Below, one piece after another: positions 47,101 to 56,108 of a stretch of 64,000 nt of DNA (its first letter is position 1; each line of letters begins with the position of its first letter). The position numbers and the translations under genes were made by a program. Location: NCBI GenBank assembly GCA_936440205.1, contig OW387136.1:14046788-14110787 (forward strand). Direction: 5' to 3'. The notes beneath the pieces are model-generated. The model was not told where the DNA came from. It worked only from the letters and a program-made list of their open reading frames with translations, and did no database searches. The stretch comes from Lepidonotus clava (taxonomy: Eukaryota; Annelida; Polychaeta; Phyllodocida; Polynoidae).

Positions 47101-49941
47101 ATAATCCCATATAAAGAGAGAAATTATCCAAAATAGATTGAATAGTTACTTTATCTTTTACACCAATGTTATGGAGGTGCGCACCAGAAATCTTTTTAAA
47201 TCCGTGGATCCAGCGATCCGTGGATCCAGCGATTCCATGCTAACAGAAAGGTACCAGAGACCCACAATTTTGCATTAAACTAACTATTAATATCTTTATT
47301 TATTATTTCTTAATTTGGTCATTTCACTTCCTTGAAAGTAAAACATAGGTCTATTGGTGGCTTACTGTAATATGTTATTTTGAAAACTTATGAAAGCATA
47401 AGAATTAGAATGTTTTTATTTATCTTCAAAGTGATTTTCTTTTAATCAACACTGGGGAAACATTACAAAACTACTCAAAACTGGACCACGACTTTTTTTT
47501 CTGAAACAATGAGTGCATGCCGAGTAGTTATGCAAGAAAAAAGAAAAAATTACTTCAGCATAACAGCTGACTGAAACTGAAAGCCCGTTTACCTAACTAT
47601 GAACAAGGGAAAGTGCTAATTAATTGTGGATGTCCCTGATATAGCAAACAGGTAGGAGATATGTCGATAGTAAGTTTGTGTTGCAAGACCTCAAAGTTAT
47701 TATTTCTACGAAGCAGCAAGTAACGTAGCCGTTCTGTAACCATAGTTCCCTGGACGAGTTGACACTTCACTATAAATCAGGGGACTAACGGTTACATTTC
47801 AGTCACTCACTTAATTGCCACCAAGATGCTCGCATTGTGTTATTTTTTAACTGTAGAGTTGATGTAATAATTATGAGGATTTGATAAATATTTCCAATAT
47901 TCATTTAAGTCCAAACTTAATCACCCTGTTACTTGTTATTTTCTATTCAGCTCCAAAATGTTAATCAAACATAGTAAGCAGTAAATAAAGGATCATACCC
48001 AGCCCTCTATAAACCTTTTTTGATAGCGTGGCGCCGTGCTAGTGGACAGGTCTGAACCAAACGGTTGGGGTATGGTTTCCTATAGGACCAGGCTCAAACC
48101 GTTGGGTACAAGGTGTCTAGGGGGGGGGGCACTGAGCAGGTTTGTGGGAAAGGTGTATACATACCTGTATGCTGGCGGTGGCCACCAGGTGTAGTGTCGA
48201 GCCCTCCCTGGAGGTGGCCCCGGGCAGGTGGGTAGTTACCGTAGTTTCGTACACGTACTCGTATACTTTACCCAACTCATAGTTGAACTTCGAATTGGCT
48301 GCAAGATAATTTTAGTATGTTTTCATTGTATTTGTTTATTATTTGACAAATATTTTATATTCATTTTAAGGAAGCATGTTTTTTTTTTAATCTTTTCCTT
48401 TTAGTCTATTACCACTTCCTCCTCTTTATATAAGATCTCCCCTATGATAATAGTGCGTTATACATCTGAAAATACATTCCTTTTTGCGGCGGTGTGCTCT
48501 GAAAAAAATGCAATATCATTGTGATGCCGATGCCCATTTGCTTGCAAAAATTTGCTCTAATAATTACTTTAGTGTCTATCGCATTTTGCGTTTTTACAAT
48601 AAACTAGCCTCTTAATTCTGTATATAATTATGCATTTTTGATTGTTCTTGATAAATTGACTTAATAATCCAATAGGATATCTAATGAAGATCATTATTTC
48701 CTGCGCATTTTTGCATGCTTGCCAAATATGTATGCATGTACATTGAACTTCATATTGACCTCATGATATGAATTTATAAGAACAATCAAGGTTATCTATA
48801 AACTTTTTACTTACCTGGACAAACACTTGCGCACTGTGTCCTCACATTATCCCCTTGTAACTTCACTGGGACTGTACAAAAAGGACATTGTAGATATATG
48901 ATGATTGTATATTTTCAAGTAGGCAAAAACTCTCCATATGATAATAAGACAGACCAAGGCTAACGCAACTATTATAGAATCATTTTCAAAGATGATAATT
49001 GATGTAATATACCTTCACATCAATACTTTAAAATATTGAAATAGGCTAGATCTAATCTTAAGAATAGCAAATCATATTTTTGATTCAAAGAATTTGCTTT
49101 CCTTTGACAATGGCAAGCTCCAGTATAAGAAGTCCTAAAGGAATTGATTGGAAAACCTATTGTGAAAACAGATCTAGAATTTCCACGACAAGGAGTCACA
49201 AATTTCTTAATGTCAGTGGGAAACTACAAGATTTGTAAAAACCCTATTCTACAAATGAACAATTTTCAAAAGAGAAGTTTCATTTCCCCATCATTCAAGT
49301 AAATGACTAAATGAAAGACCAATGACAGAACTTGAAATACCCAGTATACTGGTAATTATGCATGTTAGATACATAATTTAACGGGAATCCTTTACCTCTG
49401 TCAAGACATAATAAATCATACCATATAATGCATGGCAGTCCTATTTTGAACTCGAAAACTGACGCGAAGGTCACCGAATATTTGTTGACCCCGTATAGGC
49501 TAGGATATATTTTATCGATCAGATCACAACTTTCTTGAAAACAATTCAATTATTATAAAAGGGATGAGCATGCATACACCAATATTATTGATTACCTGAT
49601 CCTTTACTTAACATTTGGGTAATGTATTGCCCTTATGGACAACGAAAGGCGAGATTACCAGCATTTATCTTTCCTGATACCTCAACTTATGATATAGCCG
49701 TGCATTAATATTGCTAAAAATTGCTATTGAAATAATAGTTTTTCAGGTGTATACGATCATATACGTTCCACTTTTAGAATTGTAAAATTTATTGTCTTAC
49801 ATCCCAAACAATTCTTATATAACCACTTATGCATGCTCTTTTCCAAAATAAACACATTTTTAAGAAGAAAAAGTGAAAACTTAACTCACCTCCTGCTGCA
49901 ACACAAATGGCGCACACCAGCAGCAGCCCCTTCAGGGCCAT
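8907..49941 (-). CDS. Apolipophorin/apoB-like large lipid transfer protein, 34 coding exons
   Basis: Predicted secreted lipoprotein backbone that would carry neutral lipid and phospholipid in body fluid. Coding exons, 5' to 3': 49890-49941, 48815-48871, 48165-48298, 46672-46959, 45549-45704, 44567-44765, 43751-43997, 42389-42671, 41301-41531, 39485-39628, 38593-38775, 38048-38263, 37274-37620, 36520-36702, 35771-36029, 34885-35035, 33369-33667, 31556-31767, 31024-31234, 28909-29076, 27901-28388, 20616-27597, 20084-20259, 19414-19570, 18472-18640, 16617-17019, 15386-15564, 14533-14711, 13992-14213, 13261-13393, 11441-12184, 10743-10961, 9840-10205, 8907-9235. All introns are GT-AG and phases match throughout; the sum is 14,766 nt, or 4,921 residues plus stop. 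Insect apolipophorins are about 3,300 residues and human apoB about 4,560, so this is long, the excess lying in exon 22. The retained vWD domain favours the invertebrate apolipophorin type over vertebrate apoB. I saw no RX(K/R)R furin site; RPWR near residue 919 is a weak candidate. Donor choice is least certain for exons 10, 12 and 16. Confidence 0.93.
9840..10961 (-). CDS. Apolipophorin-like exons 32-33: degenerate vWA-like domain
   Basis: Residues about 4618-4812 from exons 10743-10961 and 9840-10205. The pattern follows a vWA/Rossmann fold: first strand GDVIFVVSHGSC, helix LPFLAANLERALKLSG, strand ARFGLVGYGGQG, then PDEALAAIVMATKYPFQAG, strand KTVILVPCGGCSEGN and helix-strand WGLRREGIHFHVLTP. 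Where a classical domain has DxSxS, and later a Thr and TDG, this has SHGSC and PCGGC, so a metal site is probably lost. The exon 32-33 junction was fixed by phase 1 and gives LVGYGGQG. The domain assignment is my inference from pattern, not a search result. Intron 32 holds a TA tract. Confidence 0.7.
10635..10672. repeat. TA microsatellite
   Basis: Nearly pure TA repeats in intron 32 of the apolipophorin-like gene. Confidence 0.95.
11441..12184 (-). CDS. Apolipophorin-like exon 31: von Willebrand factor D domain
   Basis: Residues about 4370-4617. It opens AHAMIVGGKHYLTFDNKTYD, the family form of the vWD start, and has TGECSYLLARDF, MPYDLCTVSVTGWYYGKIAG and MLGTFNNEPSDDF. The last replaces the mucin/vWF GLCG with G-M-L-G, as in lipoprotein vWD domains. 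A C8-like Cys-rich part follows (VCDGYFKSYESVLSPCFG; RMCVRGDACQIAAFYSRECS). The vWD domain is kept in insect apolipophorins and vitellogenins and absent from vertebrate apoB. The whole domain lies on one exon, acceptor TTTTGCAG and donor CAATGTG|GTGAGT. Confidence 0.95.
13261..20259 (-). CDS. Apolipophorin-like exons 23-30: late beta strands and amphipathic helical region
   Basis: Residues about 3831-4369. Exons 23-25 continue beta strands (KINLEISLDGKSS; DVDFKYLMGLDRQWRTF; GQFISADLKVESSKFSIDIA). Exons 26-29 switch to helix-rich sequence such as YIKSYERAVRKVEAIYNQVA and LYRLEDVFFDAISPLIDLYY, like the C-terminal helices that apolipophorins use for surface lipid binding. Exon 30 ends PTDYHDWLPPFR just before the vWD domain. 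The donor at 15386 in exon 27 was preferred to a second GT at 15381 because only it keeps the frame into exon 28. Exon 23 holds a basic KGKRRSDP that is not a full furin site. Confidence 0.88.
15669..15740. repeat. Fragment with GGGGCCGTCCATA end
   Basis: The segment begins GGGGCCGTCCATAGTTGATG and runs into a C-rich stretch, then AT-rich DNA. I recall this terminal word from interspersed repeats of marine invertebrates. I do not see the matching far end in intron 26. Confidence 0.35.
19126..19152 (+). ncRNA. Hammerhead-ribozyme-like motif (possible Penelope remnant)
   Basis: The plus strand has CTGATGA (19126-19132), one A, a stem GACA (19134-19137), a loop CTAACC, the partner TGTC (19144-19147) and then GAAAC (19148-19152). 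This resembles the catalytic core of small type I hammerheads known from Penelope-like elements. The extra A before stem II departs from the active consensus and I could not prove stems I and III. A TATA-like ATATAAAAG lies about 35 bases upstream. It lies in intron 24, antisense to the gene. Confidence 0.3.
20412..20475. repeat. TA/TATG microsatellite
   Basis: TA repeats interrupted by (TATG)n in intron 22, just downstream of the giant exon. Confidence 0.95.
20616..27597 (-). CDS. Apolipophorin-like exon 22: giant 6,982-bp beta-repeat exon
   Basis: A single exon gives residues about 1503-3830 without a stop. The acceptor TTTGTAG at 27598-27604 is chosen because it joins phase 2 to exon 21; the open frame extends a little further upstream but that part would be intron. 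The protein is a long series of units with the pattern (E/T)TPF-x2-Y/I-x8-H-x-G-x-L-x-DF-x-T, spaced by roughly 40 to 85 residues, for example ITPFQRIDP followed by HHRGELNDFQT. I count about fifteen TPF-like starts. These are amphipathic beta strands expected to wrap the lipid core. Cysteines are almost absent, as expected for this region. The donor is GATTTG|GTAAGC at 20616. Confidence 0.95.
27901..31767 (-). CDS. Apolipophorin-like exons 18-21: beta-strand region before the giant exon
   Basis: Residues about 1144-1502. Exons 18 (31556-31767), 19 (31024-31234), 20 (28909-29076) and 21 (27901-28388) encode alternating hydrophobic/polar strands such as VELDAEVTSPYIHVLKVKG-like runs, typical of the lipid-binding beta clusters. 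No catalytic or cysteine motif stands out. Intron 19, of 1,947 bp, is mostly filled by two transposable elements. Exon 21 ends in mid-codon (TG|G), giving Trp at the join to exon 22. Confidence 0.88.
29102..29299. mobile_element. MITE with CTAAAGCSCCATACCCA inverted ends
   Basis: A 198-bp element. The left end CTAAAGCGCCATACCCA and the inverted right end CTAAAGCCCCATACCCA differ at one base, and both run inward to AGGCAATTTT. A second right-end fragment of the same family follows at about 29339-29388, and another end is at about 54530-54547. No coding capacity. Confidence 0.75.
29390..30483. mobile_element. piggyBac-type non-autonomous element, 1.1 kb
   Basis: Inverted ends CCCTTTAGTGACGGC (left) and CCCTTTGCTGACGGC (right, read inverted) match at 13 of 15 bases. 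TTAA precedes the left end at 29386-29389; the right flank is CAAT, so the target copy has decayed or the end has shifted. The interior is very AT-rich with no long open frame. It fills much of intron 19 and abuts the MITE fragment on its left. Confidence 0.7.
32444..32516 (+). tRNA. tRNA-Val (anticodon CAC)
   Basis: A full cloverleaf of 73 bases: acceptor GGTTTCG/CGAAACC, D arm with A box TAGTGTAGTGG, anticodon stem TTCGC/GCGAA around loop CTCACAC (anticodon CAC, Val), and T arm CTGGG-TTCGAAA-CCCGG with the B box. The body is almost the same as the animal tRNA-Val-CAC consensus. The base after the acceptor stem appears to be T where Val tRNAs normally have A, so a tRNA-derived SINE head is possible; a TTTT lies about 15 bases downstream. 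It lies in intron 17 of the apolipophorin-like gene, on the opposite strand. Confidence 0.85.
32996..33139. mobile_element. 144-bp MITE with CAGGGGCGGATCCAGG ends and GTAGT target duplication
   Basis: The left end CAGGGGCGGATCCAGG and the right end CCTGGGTCCGCCCCTG are inverted partners with one mismatch. GTAGT is repeated directly at 32991-32995 and 33140-33144. The inside is mainly G- and C-runs. The same ends recur near 516, 31509, 33945 and 41906. The CAGGGG start is like hAT ends, though the target duplication here is 5 bp rather than 8. Confidence 0.8.
33369..38263 (-). CDS. Apolipophorin-like exons 12-17: open beta-sheet domains (DUF1943/DUF1081-like)
   Basis: Residues about 659-1143. 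Exon 12 begins FESDLLWSAESFVPRAGSVN and contains NLLEVGGRVEGMD, as in the first open beta-sheet of the family. Exon 13 has TISGFPLRMHVEGNAV, the Thr-x2-Gly-x-Pro-Leu motif. Exon 14 has VEIKAEMRMDAHVTSSGIRT. Exon 15 carries two Cys (SRCLGGG and LELCGQV) likely to pair. Exon 16 ends with YVFNPRDKALRMALRSPWRK and sits at the head of the 99-bp duplication array. Exon 17 gives long amphipathic strands (TLEVTLPGRPTATLEASLL). Exon 12 has three possible donors within 17 bases; the one at 38048 keeps phase 0 and gives DRK-FPTKPE. Confidence 0.88.
34269..34985 (-). repeat. 99-bp tandem array of exon end plus splice donor
   Basis: Six units with exact 99-base spacing (GT donors on the minus strand opposite 34388, 34487, 34586, 34685, 34784 and 34883) and a seventh diverged unit with its donor at 34271-34272. 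Each unit holds the last about 24 codons of exon 16 (EYVFNPRDKALRMALRSPWR and onward), the donor GTAAGG, and a short GGGGA-rich link. Because 99 is a multiple of three and no stop occurs, the minus frame reads through all units as a 33-residue repeat. The seventh unit has a 12-base internal deletion and an expanded CCCCT run, still in frame. Confidence 0.95.
35307..35332. repeat. TTTA microsatellite
   Basis: About six copies of TTTA in intron 15. Confidence 0.9.
36906..37193. mobile_element. MITE with AAGGCTATATTCCACTA inverted ends
   Basis: A 288-bp member of the family at 4258-4413. The ends are AAGGCTATATTCCACTA and, inverted, AAGGCTATAGATCTATTCCA, the right one with a 5-base insertion. 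The inside is rich in GCAAGC and GCGG words. It lies in intron 13. Confidence 0.75.
38405..38515. repeat. Degenerate GTTGTGACAACG repeat cluster
   Basis: Short overlapping words GTTGTGA, ACAACG and CGTTGTGAC repeat about eight times and are partly self-complementary. Cause unknown; possibly a decayed element end in intron 11. Confidence 0.5.
38593..48298 (-). CDS. Apolipophorin-like exons 3-11: LLTP N-terminal lipid-transfer module
   Basis: Residues about 37-658. Exon 3 has the family signature SKFNYELGKVYEYVYETTV, the first strands of the beta-barrel shared by vitellogenin, MTP and apoB. Exon 5 carries RTRDLDSCSGRQDADTV, matching the conserved Cys/Arg strand segment. Exons 6-9 hold a helical solenoid, including the Ser-rich RASSSSSSRVIIALRALGN turn of exon 9. 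Exons 10-11 end it with ELRIHAYLALMACPTDT and VGSFVWTHLTNLQ, which closely follow the family consensus. In relatives this module receives lipid and docks on MTP. Exon 10's donor could be read at two GT sites; I chose the one that joins Q to VGSF without a shift. Introns hold only AT-rich DNA, apart from the repeat element at 39910-40849 and a TA tract at 44074-44122. Confidence 0.92.
39910..40849. mobile_element. Candidate DNA element with AAGTCTGTAA subterminal repeats
   Basis: Ends GAATTCCT (39910) and AGGAATTC (40849) are inverted. Just inside both ends are copies of AGTCTGTAAA, direct at 39921 and 39959 and inverted near 40805 and 40820, with CTGTAA words inside. There is no transposase frame. 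It accounts for much of the 1,672-bp intron 9. Boundaries are approximate. Confidence 0.45.
42720..42905. repeat. GACATG-rich degenerate tandem repeat
   Basis: GACATG occurs about ten times in under 200 bases, including a direct pair of CATAGGACATGAGAAGTT. It lies in intron 7, just upstream of exon 8. Confidence 0.7.
44074..44122. repeat. TA microsatellite
   Basis: Nearly pure TA repeats in intron 6, just downstream of exon 7. Confidence 0.95.
48815..49941 (-). CDS. Apolipophorin-like exons 1-2: signal peptide and start of mature protein
   Basis: Exon 1 (49890-49941) begins at ATG 49941-49939 and encodes MALKGLLLVCAICVAAG, a classical signal peptide with a hydrophobic Leu/Val/Ala core and small residues before the expected cleavage. 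An in-frame upstream ATG exists, but it precedes this core by about 39 residues and would lie in the 5' UTR, upstream of the TATA-predicted start. Exon 2 (48815-48871) gives VPVKLQGDNVRTQCASVCP; the Cys-x3-Cys-Pro just before the lipid-transfer fold is usual in this family. The 1,018-bp and 516-bp introns are AT-rich and I see nothing else in them. Confidence 0.88.
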
Positions 49942-50028
49942 TTTGGAACTAAGATAAGTTATATCCCTTAGCAGTAGTAATCCACAGTGTGATTGTTTCA
50001 CAGTGACTGTATACGGCCATGTAGCTGC

Positions 50029-50036
50029 GTTATATA
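50029..50036 (-). promoter_or_regulatory. TATA box of the apolipophorin-like gene
   Basis: The minus strand reads TATATAAC about 90 bases upstream of the start codon. Transcription would start near 50000-50006, giving a 5' UTR of roughly 60 bases with no intron. A tight TATA promoter suits a highly expressed secreted protein gene. No experimental evidence. Confidence 0.55.
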
Positions 50037-50138
50037 CGTGTGCGCCCATCCTATACACATCATCAGCCTAAAGGTTTCCTATCTATCCTGTAACTCACAA
50101 ATAGCCCGTTTGCATATAGGTATGTACGTCGTGCTAAT

Positions 50139-50148
50139 AGGCGGGGCT
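50139..50148 (-). promoter_or_regulatory. Possible GC box upstream of the TATA box
   Basis: The minus strand reads AGCCCCGCCT about 105 bases upstream of the TATA box, in otherwise AT-rich DNA. It resembles an Sp1/KLF site. One short match only. Confidence 0.3.
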
Positions 50149-52679
50149 AAAAAGTAATATAATAATAGTATTATTTAACCTGTTATTATAAACATGCTGA
50201 TTAGAAAATATGTTTGGAGCTGGATCTAGGCCCTACTAGGAAAACTGTATTATTGTTCAATTATGTTTGGGTCATTGTTTCTATTGTTGCGCAGTACTGT
50301 GATTGCCACAACTGGGACAGGTTTAGAAGTTTGATAAAACTAAAGACGTAGATATCAGTCGAATTCACTTTGTTTTCCAGCTGATTATACAGTATTTGTA
50401 TTCTCAGTTACTGGATTCCATCTAACTGATAAAATCTTGTAATCAAATTATCACTACTCTTCTGTGTATAATATATGCGCTATATCTAATGTTGACGTGT
50501 CCTGAAATGAGGAACACAGAGAGATTGAACACTTATATGAATACACTCTATTGTTCAAAAGATATTACTCTATAGCTCAACGATCAGCTGTAAACACATT
50601 GACTCGATAGGTCTAATTCCATGCAGGAACCTCAAGACAAGCCGGTGCAACGGTCCAAAGGATGAGTATTGATCGTAACAGTCCCTTGTATGAGATAACC
50701 GAGAGGAGGAAAGGTGAGGGGCCAGTAGGGCATTCGATACTTATTGATTATTATGTCAGACTATCTCAAGCATTGTTTCGATTGCAATTCTTGAGAGTAA
50801 GGACTTACACTTTTTTTAAAGTTGCACCCACCGAAAAACAAACTCCTTAAAAACTGAAATAGATTATTCTTAAATTGGGAGGAATAATCCGCCGTTTGGT
50901 TAAAATTTTGAAGCTATAGTAATATGTTCATCAATTGGAGCACATTTCACATGCATATTGCACAATTTGTGCGACATCGGGCATGTTTTCATTGTGACGT
51001 GGTATCCTTGTTTTCAAGGACACTGCCGGGACCCAGATAATGATTCAACCACTCTGCGACCACAGTGAGAGGTTTAGTGATTTTTTAAAAGAGTCACCGA
51101 GGACTGATGCACTTTGCAAGGGTACTTTAACATAATCTGATAACTCAGACCTCGGATACAATGAAATGAATGCACTATTATTTTTCTAATGCGTAGTTAT
51201 GCTATCTTTTCACATTCTCAAATTATGTATGGCCATTCTGTTTATATCACACTCGTTTTTAATACTCTGAAGCTCAAAAAACATATCCATTGTCAAATTT
51301 GCCCTGGCGTAACGGCCATCAACATTTCGCGCTAAATGACGCGATCCAAATAGTATAACATTTCATGAAGGCTTCGTTATAATATTGCAACGATATTTGG
51401 ATGATATCGCTACCTCAAGAATATGTTTTCACACAGTGAAAAAGTCAAATGAAAAGCAACGATTTTACTCAAGGCAGAAACCTGCATAAGATAATTTCGA
51501 ATACAATGAGGATTAACTTTTTTGGTATGTTGGCAACAACATTACTATTGTGATATTATCAAAAGTATTCCTAATAATTATCGCAAAAGTTATGATTGTC
51601 GATGCTCTATTCGAAAGTGTCCTTCGGCTCTGGACAGAAAGATCTACTTGAAAAATAAACAGTAAATGTATAGAGTGACCTGTTTAAGCCCTAACCATCT
51701 AGTGACAGGAACTGGTTAACCACCGCACCACTGATGCTGACGCCAGCAGACAAAAACAAAACAACACGTATTACTATTTATCCGCCTGTCTGGTTGGAAC
51801 ACTCCCCTAGAAAGAATAACCAATTCTTGGAACAGTAAAGTAAAGTAATACCCTAACAATCATAAAGTTCTGGGTCGGGTCGTCAGTGGCGCAGCAAGGG
51901 AGATTCCATGGGACTCCTTTCATTTTCCAAATTATTTAAGTGAAATACAAGAAAATTGGCTAAAAATCATATTTTCTTCAATGTTAACTCCCTTTAACTT
52001 TTTATCCAATCAGATTGCTTCATTCTGTGGATGCCTAATATTTAGTGTAACATAGACCAACCTGCATATGTAGTTGATACTGACCTCTTGAAATTAAGCA
52101 AAAAGTTTCGACCTTCAAAGTGCGCTTGTAGTACATAGATGGGAGTCAGTTAGGCCCATTCAAGCATCTGCTCAAGCTAGGCAATTTTGGTCAGTTTTTG
52201 GGAGACTTTTGCACACGTCCCACCTCTTGATTCCCACAGTTCTTTATGTAAAGTCTAACCAATAACATGTATACAGAGCCATTTATGCTGTCATCTGAGG
52301 GCTGCCATCCACTAGTCAACTTACCACAACACTCAGGGATTAGGGTCGGATGGCAGTGCCGGTCAAAGTTTATACAAGAATTACAAAAATACTTTCCAGA
52401 CAAGAATATTGATGTTATTATTGGGTTTGGTTGAATATTTGTTGTCAATATTGGTTAGAAATCGGGGGCTGTGCCCCCAAGCCCCACTTTTTCTTTGATT
52501 TTTTCTATTTCTAAATTTTCTTATTAATTGCCCCATAAACAATGACCGAACTAAGACAAACAAGAGGGGATTATCTTCTATTAACACGTTGACTACTGAG
52601 GTGCACCCCATCTGAGTTCTAATATAAACTTATGATTCACTTTAGAATTTTGCAGCAACGGTTCCAGGCAATTACGTCA

Positions 52680-53070
52680 ATAAAGGCGGGTCCCCCACAG
52701 TGACTAAACCACGGCGATTAACGTTGGTCGCCCGGCGATTAAGAAGTTAGTACATCGTCGGACGATTAACTAATCGCCTGTGGAAAAAAAATTCGCCACA
52801 TTGGGATGCTCTTCCCATCAAACTGGCGGTGACTAGAGGAGACATTAGTCGCTGTGCCCGACAATTAACTGCACTAATCGCCAGCGACTAAAGAAAAATA
52901 TTAAACATGTCAAATATTTCGCCCAGAAACCACAGCGATTAGTGATTTGGTGGCCAGACATCACGGCGCCCTTGTATGCTAAGTCGTCGGACGACTAAAC
53001 CAGGGAATATCACGTTGGTCGCCGTCAAATTTCGACAAATTAGTCGCCCTATTCGCCGTGCATGATGGTT
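52680..53070. repeat. Cluster of TTAGTCGC / TTAATCGCC words
   Basis: More than ten copies of (G)CGATTA, TTAGTCG and GGTCGCC in both orientations within 400 bases, locally raising GC content. It looks like the body of a decayed inverted-repeat element. No clear ends were found. Confidence 0.55.
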
Positions 53071-54418
53071 CTTTCGGAGGGAGTTGCGAAAAAATATCTC
53101 ATACATAAGGAACAATCTATACAATTGTATAGTTGGGAAGATCAATAATCGCAACTTGAACAAATATAATTCACACTGATCAGAGAGAAGGAGCCTCCTT
53201 AGCCATTTTTTTGTTGTTGATATTTTTTATTGACCGTCTTCAGAGACGTCTGATCTTCCAGACAGCACAATTGAATTAATTGTTTATCATTGTTGTTAAT
53301 CTTACATAATCAAACCAAAATATGAATATGGGTATATCAATATGTAATTATGTGATTATGTACATTTATGAAAGATTGAATATAATGATAATGATTAAGT
53401 GCATTTCTGGCGACACAAATAAAAAGCTTTGAATTAACTTCATAAATATCCATCACTGTCCAATTCCTGGGGTTTATAGGTTGTATGTTGGTGTTGATGC
53501 TTTAGTTTAAGCATTTTGCTGGAGGAGTGGGACTCAAGGTTCATGCCATGATAATTATATATTGTCATGCCCAGTACCAGTACAATAGTTCAGAAACACA
53601 ATAGTTCATATATTCTTGACGCTGGGTTAATTCAAAAATCATAAACAATACTTTTATTTTTCAGCATACAACAATTTCATCAAGAAAAGTCAGAACAGGG
53701 AGATCTCATTGTTCTATACTACATGCATTTTATCGAACGTATGCGCATCCTGGATCGCACAAATTGAAATATTTGATAATGGACACGCATAACATGCACA
53801 TCATTAGCTCTATCAATTTAAAAAAAAACAATATATAGGCCTATCATAAAACCATAATGATAAGTTCCCTGGTGTGCCCTTAAGCACTATCATAGGCCTA
53901 TTAAGGCCCATTCGCCATGGCCGAAAGTGTGTCGCTTGGTTGACCGACAAAGTTATCGTATGGGGAAAACGTTAATATAGGGATGATAAAATTATTGGAT
54001 GGGACCTTTTTTTATCAATGTGAATGTAATTTTATCAGTGTGAATAATTTTATCACCCCTAGATCATCATTTTCTCCATGCGATATCTTTATCGCTCCTC
54101 CAAGCGACACAATTATAGGCCACAACGAATGGGCCTTTACACAGGGCCTACACCTTCTAACAGTGAACATAAGTAGATTAGGGGGCGTGTGCTGAAGCAC
54201 ATTTCCTGAAGGGCACCCTCCTAAGTTTTTCTTCAGGAAATTTGACTTCTGCCAAATGCATTAACGGTGGAAACTCACACTATATGCACACATCCTCTTT
54301 TTGAAATGCTGGATATGCCATATTATGGATCATTCAAGGTCTCAAAATAGTAATTGCTATTTTGTCTGGAATAATTAGCTTTAAATCCACAATTATAACA
54401 TTATATGGAAAAGATGCA

Positions 54419-54505
54419 TCAATGCATCTGGCATGTTTTGGCTGGCAATGACTCAATGCATCTGGCGTGTTTTTGTTGGTGATGCCTCAATTCATCTGGT
54501 GGATG
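54419..54505. repeat. 34-bp tandem repeat, about 2.6 units
   Basis: Units begin TCAATGCATCTGGCATGTTT and continue TGGCTGGCAATGAC with substitutions; the last unit is partial. Confidence 0.75.
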
Positions 54506-56108
54506 GAAAGGGTTAAGATCACCTATATAGTGGGTATGGGGCTTTAAACTCAATGTCAAGCATCATACTCACTAGAACGATGGTGAGACAACTGTTCAAT
54601 TGGTGTCAAATTATCATGCAAACATGCTCAATATGGATAGGTTATCCTGTTGATGCTTCCATCAGCCGATTCTACTTGGACCAGTCATACACACACAATC
54701 ATCCTACGATTCGTTGGAAACAAGCAGTGGAAAGCAAGCACTTTCCATCAATTTCAATGCAATGGCCAGTAAAAATTGTACGAACCTCGGGCTTTGCCCT
54801 CGGGTCGTGATGATGATCGTCTGGGTCATCTTGTTTTATTACAAGCAATCTTTGTGTGAGGTTGCAGTCATGTGAGCCATTGGTATGTGGCATATTACCT
54901 GTCATTTAATGGAAGTAAATTAGTTGGAAGTGTGAAAAGGCAAACAGATATCAAAGCTTTGATAAATCCTTTGACAAATTAGTTTGGTTCCAAAAATTGA
55001 AAGTTACTGAGATATTTGTGTTAGCAAATCTTACGAAAAATATCTAGTTTTTATCTAAGCAGTTTAGAGGAATGCTAATATTGAAGTTATCTCTTAATAA
55101 TAGCCAATACATTTTCAATTATATGATAATTACATCCTATTGGCATTTTGATTTATATCTGAAAAGCCATATTTTTGTTGTTGTGTTAATGTTGTTTATT
55201 TCTGAAGATAGATTGTACAATGAGAGAATGGTATTCTTCTAGCTCCAGACTAGAGTGTAAATAACATTACATTTTTGTGTCACCGTTTTAATTTATGATA
55301 AGTATCTGATCATAATTATGATATGGTGAAACACCATCCGATATCAGGCCCAGTCCTTGCGTATCTATTTCCTATACAAAGATTTTTTATTCTTCTGTAA
55401 AATAATAAAATTCAGTACAATGTCCCAATATAATATTGGAAAATAGAAGTAACATCTACACTACAAAAAACATGCTTATGGTGACATTTATTCACAAATA
55501 TAAGGGTAAGATGAGAAGTTGCTCTAATTATGACAATGTTTGAGTGATCTATTTAGTATCATGCCATGTTTGAATTAGACCTATTTCATATGATTATTCC
55601 TTACCTCAATGCTTGTTTTTTTATCAGTATTACTATTCATTGTAGAATGTTTAAATGTGTCTGAGGAGCAAATAGCTAAGGACATTGTGAACATGAATAC
55701 TGTTTTACCACAATCATCATTACAATGTTCTTCCTTGTAGGTGAAATTTAGTCAAATAATTACAAACATAATCAATGAGAATCAATGAAATGTACGAACA
55801 TACAGAGTTACGGAATTATACATAAATAATACTTATGTTGTTACAAAATAGTCGCAAAATCACAACAAGCACCACATGCTCAGTTAAGCAATGTGGATTG
55901 CTTGATCACAAAGTATATCAAGATAAAAGTATATCAAGATGGTAGTCAATCCAGATGGGGATGAAATCATATTCATAGTATTGTGTTATCAAATTTGTTT
56001 CACTCAAATCAAATATAGTCCATTCAAGTCAAGTAGGCTCAGTTAAGCACTACTTATAATTGTTTCATTGTAACAGATTCAGGCAAAATGTGACATTATT
56101 ATCTTTAA

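Larger units (their letters stand above)
50150..56100. other. Gene-poor AT-rich region upstream of the apolipophorin-like gene
   Basis: No coding exon is supported. It contains a repeat cluster at 52680-53070, short tandem repeats at 54419-54505, and a fragment near 51887-52500 that begins CAGTGGCGCAGCAAGG and later has GGGGGCTGTGCCCCC, wording typical of transposon ends, without a complete element. Distal regulatory DNA of the lipoprotein gene could lie here, but I see no proof. Confidence 0.5.

Noticed and set aside
49942-50058. Upstream in-frame ATG that would lengthen the signal peptide by about 39 residues
   Set aside because: It lies above the start site predicted from the TATA box and would bury the clear signal peptide.
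51887-52500. Complete transposon between CAGTGGCGCAGC and GGGGGCTGTGCCCCC
   Set aside because: Only end-like words are seen. I found no inverted partner or target duplication, so it is noted as a fragment only.
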